From the NCBI RefSeq assembly GCF_002796985.1, contig NZ_PEKX01000006.1, positions 1-64,000 of the forward strand: DNA of 64,000 nucleotides, given 5' to 3'. Of the stretch, positions 25,602 to 34,264 are shown one piece after another (positions within the stretch are counted from its first letter, which is position 1; each line of letters opens with the position of its first letter). The translations under genes and the position numbers were made by a program. Source of the DNA: Pseudomonas sp. GTDB taxonomy: Bacteria; Pseudomonadota; Gammaproteobacteria; Pseudomonadales; Pseudomonadaceae. A model generated the notes under the pieces. The model saw only the letters and a program-made list of their open reading frames with translations. It had not been told where the DNA came from and searched no databases.

Positions 25602-27122
25602 ATGTCTTCCCGCGAGCCCCCGAGCCTGCCTGCCCTGCTGCGCCAGTGGTGGTTCCTGCCACTGCTGGTGCTTGCGCTGTGCCTGCGTCTGCATGAACTG
25701 ACCGGCTCGGCCATCTGGGGTGACGAAAGCTCCAGTCTGTTCCTTGCCCGCTATGCGCCGCTGCAACTCTGGCAGCACGCCGCCCACGACGTACATCCGC
25801 CGCTGTACTTCTACCTGCTGCACTTGTGGACCGGACTGTTTGGCGAGGGCGTTCTGTCGCTGCGCCTGCTCAGCGCGCTGTTCGGCACGCTCGCGGTATT
25901 TCTCGGCGGCTGGCTGGCCTGGCGGATCACCAATCGTCGCGCGGCTTGGCTCGCCGTCCTGCTGCTGGCGGTGCTGCCCACGGCGGTGCGCTACAGCCAG
26001 GAAGTGCGCATGTACTCACTGCTGGGCTGCTGGCTGCTGGCGGCGACCCTGGCCCTGCTGTACTGGCTGGAAGCGGGGCGGCGGCGTTATCTGCTGGCCT
26101 ACGCGCTGCTGATGACGGCGGCGCTCTATACCCACTATTTCAGCCTGCTCGGGCTGCTGGTGCATTGGCTGTGGCTGGCGTCGCTGCCGCACAGTCCGTT
26201 GCGTCGGCGCGACTGGTGGTTGGCCAACCTGGCGATCGTCGTGCTGTTCCTGCCCTGGTTGCCCGGCCTGCTCGATCTGATTCGCCACATGGGTGTGCTG
26301 GTCGCGGGCGGTGATGTGGGCTGGGAGCCACCGGTAGATGCCCGCTCCGTACCCTCGATGCTCTGGCAATGGCTGGCGCAATCCGACGGCAACGAGTTGC
26401 CCTGGCCCTTGCTGGTGGGCGTGCCGCTGCTGGTGCTGGCGACGATCCTGCTGGTGCTGCGCAGCGACCGCAGCCGTCAGCGCATCGGCGTTCTGCTGGT
26501 GCTGTATGTCGGCCTGCCGCTGCTGGCGCTGTATGGCGTGTCTTTCGTTTCGTCGGTGTTCGTCGAGCGCTATCTGACGGCATTTGCCCTGGGCCTGCCG
26601 CTGCTGTTCGCGCTGGCGCTGGACCGCTTGCTGGAGGTGCGGCGTGCGCTGGGGGCAGTGGCGCTGGCGACGCTGCTCGGCCTGCAGGGCCTGGGGTTGG
26701 CGCGCGCCTACGAGACGGACCCGGACGAACAGTTCGACGGCATGGTCGCGTACGTCAACGTCCATTACCGCGCCGGCGACCGAGTGGTGGTGGACGATAT
26801 CCTCTGGTACCTGGCGTTCCGTTATTACAACGGCACCGGCAGCGAGCCGCTGCTGTATACCGCGCCGGCGCCGGACGGCTCTTCCGGGCGGCCGGGCCGT
26901 TATGGTTTCGGTTCGCTGATCGATGACCGCCAGCACAGCTTCGTCGATCGCCTGGCCGACCTGCCGCAGGACGATGGCCGCGTCTGGCTGGTAATGAGTC
27001 GCTACAACGACAACGAGATCCCCGATGTGCCCGCCAGCTGGCGGCGAGTCGCCCAGCATGCCGGCGGGGAAGTGCAGGCGCTGCTGTTCGAACGCGTGGC
27101 GCTGAGAAACGCCGCGCGCTGA
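25602..27122 (+). CDS. GT-C family (PMT/ArnT-like) glycosyltransferase
   Basis: A 506-residue multi-pass inner-membrane protein of the glycosyltransferase family 39/83 type. After the first helix comes the catalytic periplasmic loop WGDESSSLFLAR with the acidic pair (about residues 39-41), then DVHPPLYFYLLHLW, typical of the family. About ten further helices follow, then a soluble C-terminal domain (from about residue 370). These enzymes move a sugar from a polyprenyl-phosphate donor to lipid, protein or glycan; donor and acceptor are unknown. GTGAGG lies just upstream of ATG 25602. It ends five bases before the convergent DUF962 gene. Confidence 0.87.
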   Translation: MSSREPPSLPALLRQWWFLPLLVLALCLRLHELTGSAIWGDESSSLFLARYAPLQLWQHAAHDVHPPLYFYLLHLWTGLFGEGVLSLRLLSALFGTLAVFLGGWLAWRITNRRAAWLAVLLLAVLPTAVRYSQEVRMYSLLGCWLLAATLALLYWLEAGRRRYLLAYALLMTAALYTHYFSLLGLLVHWLWLASLPHSPLRRRDWWLANLAIVVLFLPWLPGLLDLIRHMGVLVAGGDVGWEPPVDARSVPSMLWQWLAQSDGNELPWPLLVGVPLLVLATILLVLRSDRSRQRIGVLLVLYVGLPLLALYGVSFVSSVFVERYLTAFALGLPLLFALALDRLLEVRRALGAVALATLLGLQGLGLARAYETDPDEQFDGMVAYVNVHYRAGDRVVVDDILWYLAFRYYNGTGSEPLLYTAPAPDGSSGRPGRYGFGSLIDDRQHSFVDRLADLPQDDGRVWLVMSRYNDNEIPDVPASWRRVAQHAGGEVQALLFERVALRNAAR

Positions 27123-27126
27123 GGGC

Positions 27127-27444
27127 TCAGAAACGAATGCGCCCGGTGAAGGCGTCCTTGAGCATCACCCAGTCGCCCATCAGCGACCACAGTGGGTACT
27201 TGAAGGTGGCCGGGCGGTTCTTCTCGAACACGAAGTGGCCGACCCAGGCGAAGCCGTAGCCGGCCAGCGGCATGGCCAGCAACCACAGCCAGTGCCCGCT
27301 GATGATGGCGTAGGCGAGGATGGACAGCACCAGCAGGCTGCCCACGTAATGCAGGCGGCGGCACACGGCGTTGCTGTGTTCCTGCAGGTAGTACGGGTAG
27401 AACTCGGCGAAGCTCTGGAATCGATCGGCGGTCTGGGTGCTCAT
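27127..27444 (-). CDS. DUF962/Mpo1-like membrane protein
   Basis: A 105-residue protein with three or so short hydrophobic segments. The family pattern is clear: FAEFYPYYLQEHSNAVCRRL at residues 12-31, then GHFVFEKNRPATFKYPLWSL. Yeast Mpo1 of this family is an Fe(II)-dependent dioxygenase acting on 2-hydroxy fatty acids; the histidines of the HSN, RRLHYVG and GHFVFEKN segments that would bind iron are present. The start at 27444 has a perfect AGGAGGT ribosome site, so the longer in-frame reading is rejected. The role in Pseudomonas is unknown. Confidence 0.85.
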   Translation of the reverse strand: MSTQTADRFQSFAEFYPYYLQEHSNAVCRRLHYVGSLLVLSILAYAIISGHWLWLLAMPLAGYGFAWVGHFVFEKNRPATFKYPLWSLMGDWVMLKDAFTGRIRF

Positions 27445-27592
27445 GGCGCACCTCCTGTTGTTGTGATGACGCCAGTGTAGGCTGGTGCCTTCAGACTTGC
27501 GGATGACAGTGGGGGCCAGTTTAGTATCCCCCTGTGCCGCCGGCTTATCCGGCCGTTCGGCGCGGATCACCACCATAACCAGAAGAAATTGC

Positions 27593-28591
27593 ATGCCTGA
27601 GCGTACAACCTTGTCCAGCTGGGTGCGGGGGATCGTCCAGTCCCTGGAGCTGGAGGGCCTCGACTGCCGCGCGTTGTTCACTGAACTAGAGCTTGATTTC
27701 GCCGCCCTCGACGACCCCGACGCACGTTTCCCGCAGGACGCCATGAGCCGTCTGTGGAACCGCGCCGTGGCACTTTCCGGCAACCCGGCCATCGGCCTGA
27801 ACATCGCCCGCGTGCACACGCCGGCGTTCCCCGTGGTCGGCTATGCGCTGATGTCCAGCCGCAACCTGGGCGAGGGTTTCGAGCGCCTGGAGCGTTACCA
27901 GCGGATCATTGCCGAGGGTGCCGACCTGACTTTCCGCCGCCTGCCCGAAGGCTGCCTGTACCGCATCGTGGTGCATGGCGACCGCCTGCCCGTGCCACGG
28001 CAGAGCGCGGAGTGCTCGTTGGCCAGTCTGATCGCCATGCTGCGCTGGATCACCGGGCGGGCGATCAAGCCACTGGAAGTGCGCCTGGCCGGCGACGCGC
28101 CGCAGAACCTGGAACCCTACCGCGAGCTGTTCCAGGCGCCGTTGAGCTTTGGTCACACGGACTGCGCGATGCTGTTCTCCCACGAGGACATGAGCGCACC
28201 GCTGCCCACCGCCAACGAGGAGCTGGCGCGTCTGCATGATCGATTCGCCGGGGAGTACCTGGCGCGCTTCGTCAGCAGCCGCTTCAGCCACCAGACCCGT
28301 CAGGTGCTGTGCCGCCTGCTGCCCCAGGGCGAGCCTAAGCGCGAAAGCGTGGCGCAGGCGCTGCACCTCTCCGAGCGCACCCTGCAGCGTCGCCTGCAGG
28401 AGGAGGGCAGCAGCTACCAGCAACTGCTCGATGACACCCGCCGCGAACTGGCCCAGCAGTACCTGGCCACGCCGCGCATGACGCTGCTGGAAATCGCCTA
28501 CCTGCTGGGGTTCTCGGAGCCGAGCAACTTCTTCCGCGCCTTCCGCCGCTGGTTCGGCAAGACGCCGGGGGAGTACCGCGAGGGGCTTTAA
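27593..28591 (+). CDS. AraC-family transcriptional regulator
   Basis: A 332-residue regulator with an N-terminal arabinose-binding-like domain (residues about 15-200) and a C-terminal double HTH: ESVAQALHLSERTLQRRLQEE and the AraC signature in LLEIAYLLGFSEPSNFFRAFRRW. The ATG at 27593 fits the family's usual N terminus. It has the same architecture as the AraC gene at 8915, so the two are paralogues. The divergent neighbour is the DUF962 gene, about 150 bases away; whether that is a target is unknown. Confidence 0.88.
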   Translation: MPERTTLSSWVRGIVQSLELEGLDCRALFTELELDFAALDDPDARFPQDAMSRLWNRAVALSGNPAIGLNIARVHTPAFPVVGYALMSSRNLGEGFERLERYQRIIAEGADLTFRRLPEGCLYRIVVHGDRLPVPRQSAECSLASLIAMLRWITGRAIKPLEVRLAGDAPQNLEPYRELFQAPLSFGHTDCAMLFSHEDMSAPLPTANEELARLHDRFAGEYLARFVSSRFSHQTRQVLCRLLPQGEPKRESVAQALHLSERTLQRRLQEEGSSYQQLLDDTRRELAQQYLATPRMTLLEIAYLLGFSEPSNFFRAFRRWFGKTPGEYREGL

Positions 28592-28596
28592 GTTGT

Positions 28597-28689
28597 TGTA
28601 GGAGCGAGCTTGCTCGCGAAGGAGTTCCCGCCTGCTCCAGCGTTAAGCGGTTCGCGAGCAATAACGAGGGCGTCCCCCTCGCTCCTACA
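28597..28689. repeat. REP pair, family A copy 6 (right arm with insertion)
   Basis: The left arm is normal; the right arm reads GTTCGCGAGCAA, then TAACGAGGGCGTCCCC, then CTCGCTCCTACA. Read in the other direction the insertion begins GGGGACGCC, as in the copies at 11095 and 50724, but its last bases differ. Confidence 0.88.
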
Positions 28690-28729
28690 AGGGCAGCGCC
28701 GTGTGCCGGCGTTCCCGGTATATCGATTT

Positions 28730-28807
28730 GTAGGATGGCTGGAGCGCAACCCATGCTGTCGGTGCGCGGATTCGATGGGTATCGCTGCGCTCCACGCCAT
28801 CCTACGG
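28730..28807. repeat. Intergenic repeat, family D copy 1
   Basis: Starts GTAGGATGGCTGGAGCGCAA and ends GGTATCGCTGCGCTCCACGC then CATCCTACG; the two ends are inverted copies. The second copy is at 50975-51059. It lies between the AraC and trkH 3' ends. Confidence 0.85.
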
Positions 28808-28844
28808 CGTATTCATCCGGCCCACTAAGCGGCTGTGGGGGCGT

Positions 28845-30299
28845 TCAATGCCGCCAGAAGGCCGGGGTGAATAGCACCAGCACGGTGATGATCTCCAGCC
28901 GCCCGAGCAGCATGCCGCCGCAGAGCAGCCACTTGGCGGCGTCCGGCAGCGAGGCGAAGTTGCCCGAGGGGCCGATGATCGGGCCCATGCCCGGGCCGAC
29001 GCCGGCTACCGTGCTGGCGGCGCCGGTGAGCGAGGTCATCCAGTCCAGGCCGAGGAATGACAGGCCCAGCGCCAGGCCGCCGACCGTGGCGCCGAAGAAG
29101 AACGAGAAGGTCAGGATCGAGCGCACGATCTCTTCGTCGAGGCGGTGGCCGTTGTAGCTTTGCTTGATCACCGCGCGTGGGTGGATCAGCTGGTACAGGC
29201 TGGCGCGCAGCAGGGTATAGGCCACCTGGAAGCGGAAGATCTTGATGCCGCCGGCGGTGGAGCCGGAGCAGCCGCCGATGAAGCCCAGGTAGAAGAACAG
29301 CATGATCGAGAAATGCCCCCACAGGCCGTAGTCGCCCAGGGCGAAGCCGGTGGTGGTCATCACCGAGGTCACGTTCACCGCGACGATGCGGAAGGCGTCG
29401 AACCAGGGCAGGCCGGAGTTCACCGAATACCAGGTGCCCATCACCAGCCAGGTGAACACCAGCAGGCCCAGAAAGCCGTGCACCTGGTGGTCGCGCAGCA
29501 GCGCCTTGCGGTTGCCGCGCAGGGTGGCGACGTAGAGCACGAAGGGGATGCTGCCGAGGATCATCACCATTACCGCGACCCAGTGCACCGCCGGCTGATG
29601 CCACTTGGCCAGCGACTGGTCGGAGGTGGAAAAGCCGCCGGTGGAGATCGCCGACATGGCATGGTTGAGCGAGTCGAACAGGCCCATGCCGGCCCACCAG
29701 AATGCCAGGGTACCGGCGATGGTGATGGCCACGTAAACCCCGACGATGTACTTGGCCACCATGTGCGAGCGCGGCATGACCTTGTCTGAGCGGTCGGAGG
29801 ATTCGGTCTGGAACAGGCGCATGCCGCCGATGCGCAGCATCGGCAGGATCGCCACCGCCATGGCGATGAAGCCGATGCCGCCCAGCCAGTGCAGCAGCGA
29901 GCGCCAGATGAGAATGCCCGGGGACATCTTGTCCAGGCCGGAAAGGACGGTCGAGCCGGTGGCGGTGATGCCCGACATGCTCTCGAAGATCGCGTCGGTA
30001 AAGCTGATGTGCCGGGCGAACATGAACGGCAGGGAAGAGAAGAAGCAGACGATCACCCAGCTCGACACGGTGAGCATGTACATGTCCCGCGGGCGCAGGT
30101 GCACCTGCTCCGGGCGGCCGGGGATGACCAGGCCCAGCCCGCAGGTGAAGGTGATGATCGCCGACCAGATGAACGGGTGCAGTTCGTTGGCGCGGCCGTA
30201 ATACAGCAGCGTGGCCATGGGGACCAGCATGGCGACCGCCAGCGTGATCACGAAGATGCCGATGATGAAACCAAGGGTACGGAGTGTCGGCAGTGCCAT
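28845..30299 (-). CDS. trkH: TrkH-type potassium uptake protein
   Basis: A 484-residue inner-membrane K+ translocating subunit of the Trk/Ktr superfamily. The fourfold membrane-pore-membrane repeats are evident, with selectivity-filter-like loops SGITATGSTV, AISTGGFSTSD, VMTTTGFALGD and STVAGVGPGMGP. It requires a TrkA-type NAD-binding regulator encoded elsewhere. It is divergent from the nitroreductase gene with a 179-base gap and is convergent with the AraC gene across a repeat-filled interval. Confidence 0.93.
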   Translation of the reverse strand: MALPTLRTLGFIIGIFVITLAVAMLVPMATLLYYGRANELHPFIWSAIITFTCGLGLVIPGRPEQVHLRPRDMYMLTVSSWVIVCFFSSLPFMFARHISFTDAIFESMSGITATGSTVLSGLDKMSPGILIWRSLLHWLGGIGFIAMAVAILPMLRIGGMRLFQTESSDRSDKVMPRSHMVAKYIVGVYVAITIAGTLAFWWAGMGLFDSLNHAMSAISTGGFSTSDQSLAKWHQPAVHWVAVMVMILGSIPFVLYVATLRGNRKALLRDHQVHGFLGLLVFTWLVMGTWYSVNSGLPWFDAFRIVAVNVTSVMTTTGFALGDYGLWGHFSIMLFFYLGFIGGCSGSTAGGIKIFRFQVAYTLLRASLYQLIHPRAVIKQSYNGHRLDEEIVRSILTFSFFFGATVGGLALGLSFLGLDWMTSLTGAASTVAGVGPGMGPIIGPSGNFASLPDAAKWLLCGGMLLGRLEIITVLVLFTPAFWRH

Positions 30300-30478
30300 G
30301 CGCTGGAGTTCTGGAAGGACGGGAACCGGCCATTCTACCTGCCGTCTGGCGAGAGTAAACCGCGTGACAGCGTTCCCCTTTACAAGTTGAGCGGGAAAGG
30401 CAGGTGCAGTCTTTCCTGGGAAAATGCGAACCCTTTGCGTCTACAATGGCGGCTTTCGAGATTGACTGGAGGCAGCCC

Positions 30479-31039
30479 ATGGAGGCTCTCGACGCGTTGC
30501 TCAACCGTGTGTCCCACGCCCGCCTGAGCGAGCCGGCACCGTCCGCCGAGCAACTGGACCGCATGTTCCGCAGCGCCTTGCGCGCCCCGGACCACGGGCA
30601 ACTGCGGCCCTGGCGTTTCCTCACCGTGGAAGGCGAGGCGCGCAAGGCGCTGGGTGAGCTGTTCGCCCGCGCACTGGCCGCCAATGAGCCGGACGGCAAG
30701 CCCGAGGCGCTGGACAAGGCACGCGCCATGCCGCTGCGCGCGCCACTGCTGGTGGTCGCCGTGGCGCGCCTGCAGGATCACCCCAAGGTACCGGAAATCG
30801 AACAGTGGCTGGCGGCGGGCTGTGCCGCCCACGGCATTATCCAGGCGGCCTACGCCGAAGGGCTGGGGGCGATGTGGCGGACCGGCGCCATGGCGTTCGA
30901 CCCGCTGGTGCGTGAGGGCCTGGGCCTGGCCGAGAACGAGCGCATCGTCGGTTTCATCTACCTCGGCACGCCGATCGGTGAGTTGCGCCGCCCGGCGCCG
31001 CTGGACCCGGCCGGGTTCGTCAGCGCCTGGCGGGGCTGA
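30479..31039 (+). CDS. Nitroreductase family protein (YdjA-like)
   Basis: A 186-residue FMN-dependent nitroreductase of the small YdjA type. The flavin-binding N-terminal helix/Arg-Ser region (SHARLSEPAPS), APDHGQLRPWRF, and the C-terminal GLGAMWRTG and IVGFIYLGTP segments match the family. The substrate is unknown. The start at 30479 has GGAGG eight bases upstream. Its 3' end overlaps by 20 bases the 3' end of the convergent histidine-kinase-like gene at 31020, so the two transcripts are antisense there. Confidence 0.9.
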   Translation: MEALDALLNRVSHARLSEPAPSAEQLDRMFRSALRAPDHGQLRPWRFLTVEGEARKALGELFARALAANEPDGKPEALDKARAMPLRAPLLVVAVARLQDHPKVPEIEQWLAAGCAAHGIIQAAYAEGLGAMWRTGAMAFDPLVREGLGLAENERIVGFIYLGTPIGELRRPAPLDPAGFVSAWRG

Positions 31040-31496
31040 GCGGCAGTTCCAGGCGAACCTTCCAGCCGCTGGCGCGGGCGCGCCAGAGCAGGTGTCCGCC
31101 TTGCCAGGCCGCCAGTTGCCGCGCCGGGGGCAGGGCCTCCGGCAGCCAGGCCCGCGCCTGCGGGTCGCGACCCTGTAAATCCAGGCGCAGCTCACCGTGT
31201 GCTGAACCGAGCGATAGCTCCAGCGCGGCATGCGGATGGCGCACCAGCGCCGCTTCCAGCAGCGAATCCAATGCATCGCCCAGCGCATCCGGCCAGCTTT
31301 CCAGCGGCCAGGTGCCGCTTTGCGGCAGGCTCAGACGCAAGCCGGGCCATCGTGCGCGCCACTGGCTCGCGAGGCGCGCCAGTTCCACCGCCAGCACCAG
31401 ATACTGCGGATCATCATAGGGCTCGCTGCGCAGCAGGGCGGCCGGCGGCGGCAATGGCGGGGTGGGGATCGGGGTAGCGAAAGCGGGAAGGCTCAT
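31020..31496 (-). CDS. Degenerate histidine-kinase-like (HATPase-related) protein next to CpxS
   Basis: A 158-residue soluble protein. Its central part (DALDSLLEAALVRHPHAALE) and C terminus (GWKVRLELPLSPARR) parallel the N-box and last strand of the neighbouring kinase (RALDNLLRNALRFNP... and GGFLASIDLPLHRR), but the N-box Asn is replaced and no G-boxes are visible. I read it as a decayed or non-catalytic HATPase domain, perhaps a partner or modulator of the Cpx kinase. It sits 26 bases downstream of that kinase on the same strand. The resemblance is by eye, so the homology is tentative; the gene itself is likely real. Confidence 0.7.
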   Translation of the reverse strand: MSLPAFATPIPTPPLPPPAALLRSEPYDDPQYLVLAVELARLASQWRARWPGLRLSLPQSGTWPLESWPDALGDALDSLLEAALVRHPHAALELSLGSAHGELRLDLQGRDPQARAWLPEALPPARQLAAWQGGHLLWRARASGWKVRLELPLSPARR

Positions 31497-31522
31497 GGTT
31501 GCTCTCCGAAAGTGCGCTCGAA

Positions 31523-32857
31523 TCAGCTGACTCGCCGATGCAGCGGCAGGTCGATGCTGGCCAGGAAACCGCCCTCGGGATGGTTGGCCAGACGCAGCTT
31601 GCCGTGGTGGCGCTCGATGGCGCGACGGGCGATGGCCAGGCCCAGACCATGGCCGGGGCTGCTCTGGTTGGGAGCGCGGAAGAAGGGTTCGCCCAGTTGC
31701 GCCAGGTGTTCCTCGCTGGCGCCGGGACCATGATCGCGAATGCTGATGTGCAAGCGATCGTCAGCGACCTCGGCCCGCACTTCCAACGGCTGCTCCGCCG
31801 GGTTGAAGCGCAGCGCGTTGCGCAGCAGGTTGTCGAGGGCGCGTTCGAGCATGTCCGGCCAGCCGTCGAGGGCCAGTGGCGGGGCGATGTCGAGTTGGAT
31901 GTGCTGTTCGGGATGGAGCAGTTGCGCATCATTGCGCAGGCGCTCGAACAGCGGCAGCAGATCGATGTGGCTGGTCGGGCCGGGCTCGGCATCGAGGCGG
32001 GCGAGGGTGAGGATTTCGCTGATCAGCGCCTCAAGACGGTCGCATTCCTGCTCCAGCCGCGGCCACATGGCGGCGCGCTGTTCGGGCCCGGCGCGTTCGG
32101 CCAGGGCCAGGGCGATGCGCAGGCGTGCCAGCGGCGAGCGCAGTTCGTGGGACACGTCACGCAGCAGCTGGCGCTGGCTGCCGATCAGCCTTTGCAGGCG
32201 GTCGCCCATGCGGTTGAAGTCGCGGGCCAGTACGCCCAGTTCGTCACCACGGCGTGAGAGGCGGGCGAGGCTGTCCTGTTGGTAACTGGTCTGGCCGAGG
32301 TCATGCACGGCGCGGCGCAGGCGGTTCAGCGGGCGGGTGATGGACAGGGTCAGCAACAGGCTGAATACGGTCAGCACCACCAGGGCGATACCCAGCGCGC
32401 TCAGCGGCCAGAGCAGGCTGCTGCGGTGCCAGGCCTGCAGCGTCGGGTGTGGTATGCGGTAGATGAACAGGTAGGTCTGGTCGGTGCGGCTGCTGGTGTA
32501 TTCCTGGCTCAGTTGGCGCCAGGGGAAGCGCGGCAGGTTCTCGCGGTCGAAGTTGCCGCGCGGGCGTGGCGGGCGGGGCAGGTTGGTGCCGTTGACCAGG
32601 CGCTGGCCGGTCTCGTCGAGGACCTGCACCGAAAGTTCGTATTGCTGCCGGCGGCTTTCCAGCAACTTTTGTGCGGCGTCCGGGCCTTGCGTCTCGTAGC
32701 GCAGGGTCCATTGCTTGGCGATGTCGTGCAGCCCCGGATAACGGGCGATGACCCAGGTGTCCTGGTTCAGGGCGCGGCCCAGCAGGATCGACAGTCCGGC
32801 CACCAGCAACAGGGCGAGCCAGAAGGCGGCGAGGATCCGCCAGAAGAGTGAACGCAT
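31523..32857 (-). CDS. cpxS: CpxS/CpxA-type sensor histidine kinase
   Basis: A 444-residue inner-membrane kinase: TM1 near residues 5-27, a periplasmic sensor to about 155, TM2 around 155-177, a HAMP linker, then the dimerisation helix with the phosphorylated His (LRDVSHELRSPLARLR), N-box (LDNLLRNALRFNP), and G-boxes IRDHGPG and GHGLGLAIARR. ATG 32857 is preferred because AGGAAG precedes it; a start seven codons upstream is possible. With the response regulator and an LTxxQ periplasmic protein it forms a Cpx-like envelope stress module, the order I recall for PA3204-PA3206. Confidence 0.9.
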   Translation of the reverse strand: MRSLFWRILAAFWLALLLVAGLSILLGRALNQDTWVIARYPGLHDIAKQWTLRYETQGPDAAQKLLESRRQQYELSVQVLDETGQRLVNGTNLPRPPRPRGNFDRENLPRFPWRQLSQEYTSSRTDQTYLFIYRIPHPTLQAWHRSSLLWPLSALGIALVVLTVFSLLLTLSITRPLNRLRRAVHDLGQTSYQQDSLARLSRRGDELGVLARDFNRMGDRLQRLIGSQRQLLRDVSHELRSPLARLRIALALAERAGPEQRAAMWPRLEQECDRLEALISEILTLARLDAEPGPTSHIDLLPLFERLRNDAQLLHPEQHIQLDIAPPLALDGWPDMLERALDNLLRNALRFNPAEQPLEVRAEVADDRLHISIRDHGPGASEEHLAQLGEPFFRAPNQSSPGHGLGLAIARRAIERHHGKLRLANHPEGGFLASIDLPLHRRVS

Positions 32858-32948
32858 GGTCTTCCTGTTCAGCCGCATGGTCTATCCGTTGTCAGGGGCT
32901 CCACGGCAGACGCCGGGTCATGACCCGGCGCCTGCGTGGCTTGCGCTA

Positions 32949-33404
32949 TCAGTTGGTCTTGGCGCCGTCCTTCTGAGCCTTCCAGCTCTGGAACTCGGCC
33001 CATTCGGCCTTGCGCTGTTCGCGCTGCTTCTTCAGCTCGTCGAACTTCTTCTGCTGTTCGGGGGTAAGGATGCCGCGGATGCCGGCGTCGGCCTTGTCAC
33101 GGTTGGCCTTGAGTTCTTCCTGCATGGCCTTGCGGTCGGCCTCGGGCAGCTTGTTCCAGTACTTCTCGGTGATCGCGCGGCGATCCTTCATCGAGTCGCC
33201 CATCAGCTTGCCGACTTGCTGGCGCTGATCCTGGGTCAGGTTCAGTTCGCGGAACGCGCCGCCGTGTTCGCCGCGGTGCATGCCCGGGCCGTGGTCCTTC
33301 ATGAACGGGGCCGGTGGCGGAGCGTCGGTCGGCGCCGGAGTGGCCGCCAGCGCGACGGTCGGCAGGGCGGCAGCGATCAGCAGGGCGGTCAGGGTCTTGC
33401 GCAT
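32949..33404 (-). CDS. Spy/CpxP-family periplasmic chaperone-like protein (LTxxQ)
   Basis: A 151-residue secreted protein: a Sec signal peptide (MRKTLTALLIAAALPTVALA, residues 1-20), a Pro-rich linker, then the alpha-helical Spy/CpxP domain with both LTxxQ motifs (LTQDQ about residue 56 and LTPEQ about 113). In E. coli such proteins limit envelope damage and inhibit the Cpx kinase. It lies between the regulator and sensor genes on the same strand, and a GTAAA-N6-GTAAA element in its upstream gap suggests direct CpxR control. Confidence 0.9.
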   Translation of the reverse strand: MRKTLTALLIAAALPTVALAATPAPTDAPPPAPFMKDHGPGMHRGEHGGAFRELNLTQDQRQQVGKLMGDSMKDRRAITEKYWNKLPEADRKAMQEELKANRDKADAGIRGILTPEQQKKFDELKKQREQRKAEWAEFQSWKAQKDGAKTN

Positions 33405-33484
33405 GGTGTTTCTCCTTTCAGGGGCCGGTCGTTACCGGATGAGCCCAGTCTAGGGTCGGCAAGGTCAAGGGCGGTCAGTCCCAC

Positions 33485-33500
33485 GTAAAGCTTCGGTAAA
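33485..33500. promoter_or_regulatory. Candidate CpxR box
   Basis: Direct repeat GTAAA-GCTTCG-GTAAA, matching the known CpxR pattern of two GTAAA half-sites about five to six bases apart. It lies 80-95 bases upstream of the LTxxQ gene's start codon. A further TTTAC (inverse half-site) is at 33526-33530. Confidence 0.7.
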
Positions 33501-33573
33501 GATTGCGTGAGGTCTTGCTGGAATATTTACGAAGTCCGGGCCAGAGCGGCCCGGGCGGAAAAACGACGAAGGT

Positions 33574-34251
33574 TCAGGGCGCGTAGAAATAGCCGCGCCC
33601 GCGCAGGGCGAGGATGCGCGGGCGGCCGTCGGGGTGGCCGCCGAGCTTCTTGCGCAGGTTGCTGACGTGCATGTCCAGGCTGCGGTCGTACAGGGTCAGC
33701 TTGCGGCCCAGCGCGAGCTGCGCCAGGGCCTGCTTGTCCAGCGGCTCGCCCGGTTGGCGCAGCAGGGCTTCGAGGATGCGGCTCTCGGAGAGGGTCAGGC
33801 TGATTTCCTCGGCACCGATGGTGGCCACGCCACGCGACAGGTTCAGCGCCAGGTCGCCCAGTTCCAATTGGGCGGCGGGCTGCGCCGGGTGGCTGCGGCG
33901 CAGTACGGCGCGCAGGCGGGCGGTCAGTTCGCGCGGGTCGCAGGGTTTGGCCAGGTAGTCGTCGGCGCCCAGTTCCAGACCGAGGATGCGGTCCAGCGGT
34001 TCGCCGCGGGCGGAGAGCATCAGCACCGGCAGGTCGGGGTGGTCGCTGCGCAGCGACTTGAGCAGTTCCAGGCCGCTGCCGTCGGGCAGCATCACGTCGA
34101 GCACGACCGCGTCCGGCGCGCGACTGCCCAGCGCGGCACGGGCCTGTGCGCCATCGTGGGCGGCGCGGATGCTGAAGCCTTCCTGGGTCAGCCAGGTGGT
34201 CAGCAGTTCGCAGAGCTCGACATCGTCGTCGATCAGCAGCAGTTCACTCAT
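33574..34251 (-). CDS. cpxR: CpxR-type response regulator (OmpR/PhoB family)
   Basis: A 225-residue response regulator. The receiver domain has LLIDDDVELCELL, the phospho-acceptor Asp in VVLDVMLPDGSG, and the switch Lys in DDYLAKPCDPREL; the C-terminal winged helix has ESRILEALLRQPGEPLDKQAL and ends SLDMHVSNLRKKLGG...LRGRGYFYAP. The start at 34251 matches the family's usual MSELLLIDDD. It heads the row regulator, LTxxQ protein, sensor, all on the minus strand, although a 169-base gap with its own candidate promoter separates it from the LTxxQ gene. Confidence 0.92.
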   Translation of the reverse strand: MSELLLIDDDVELCELLTTWLTQEGFSIRAAHDGAQARAALGSRAPDAVVLDVMLPDGSGLELLKSLRSDHPDLPVLMLSARGEPLDRILGLELGADDYLAKPCDPRELTARLRAVLRRSHPAQPAAQLELGDLALNLSRGVATIGAEEISLTLSESRILEALLRQPGEPLDKQALAQLALGRKLTLYDRSLDMHVSNLRKKLGGHPDGRPRILALRGRGYFYAP

Positions 34252-34264
34252 GAAGAGGCTTCTT

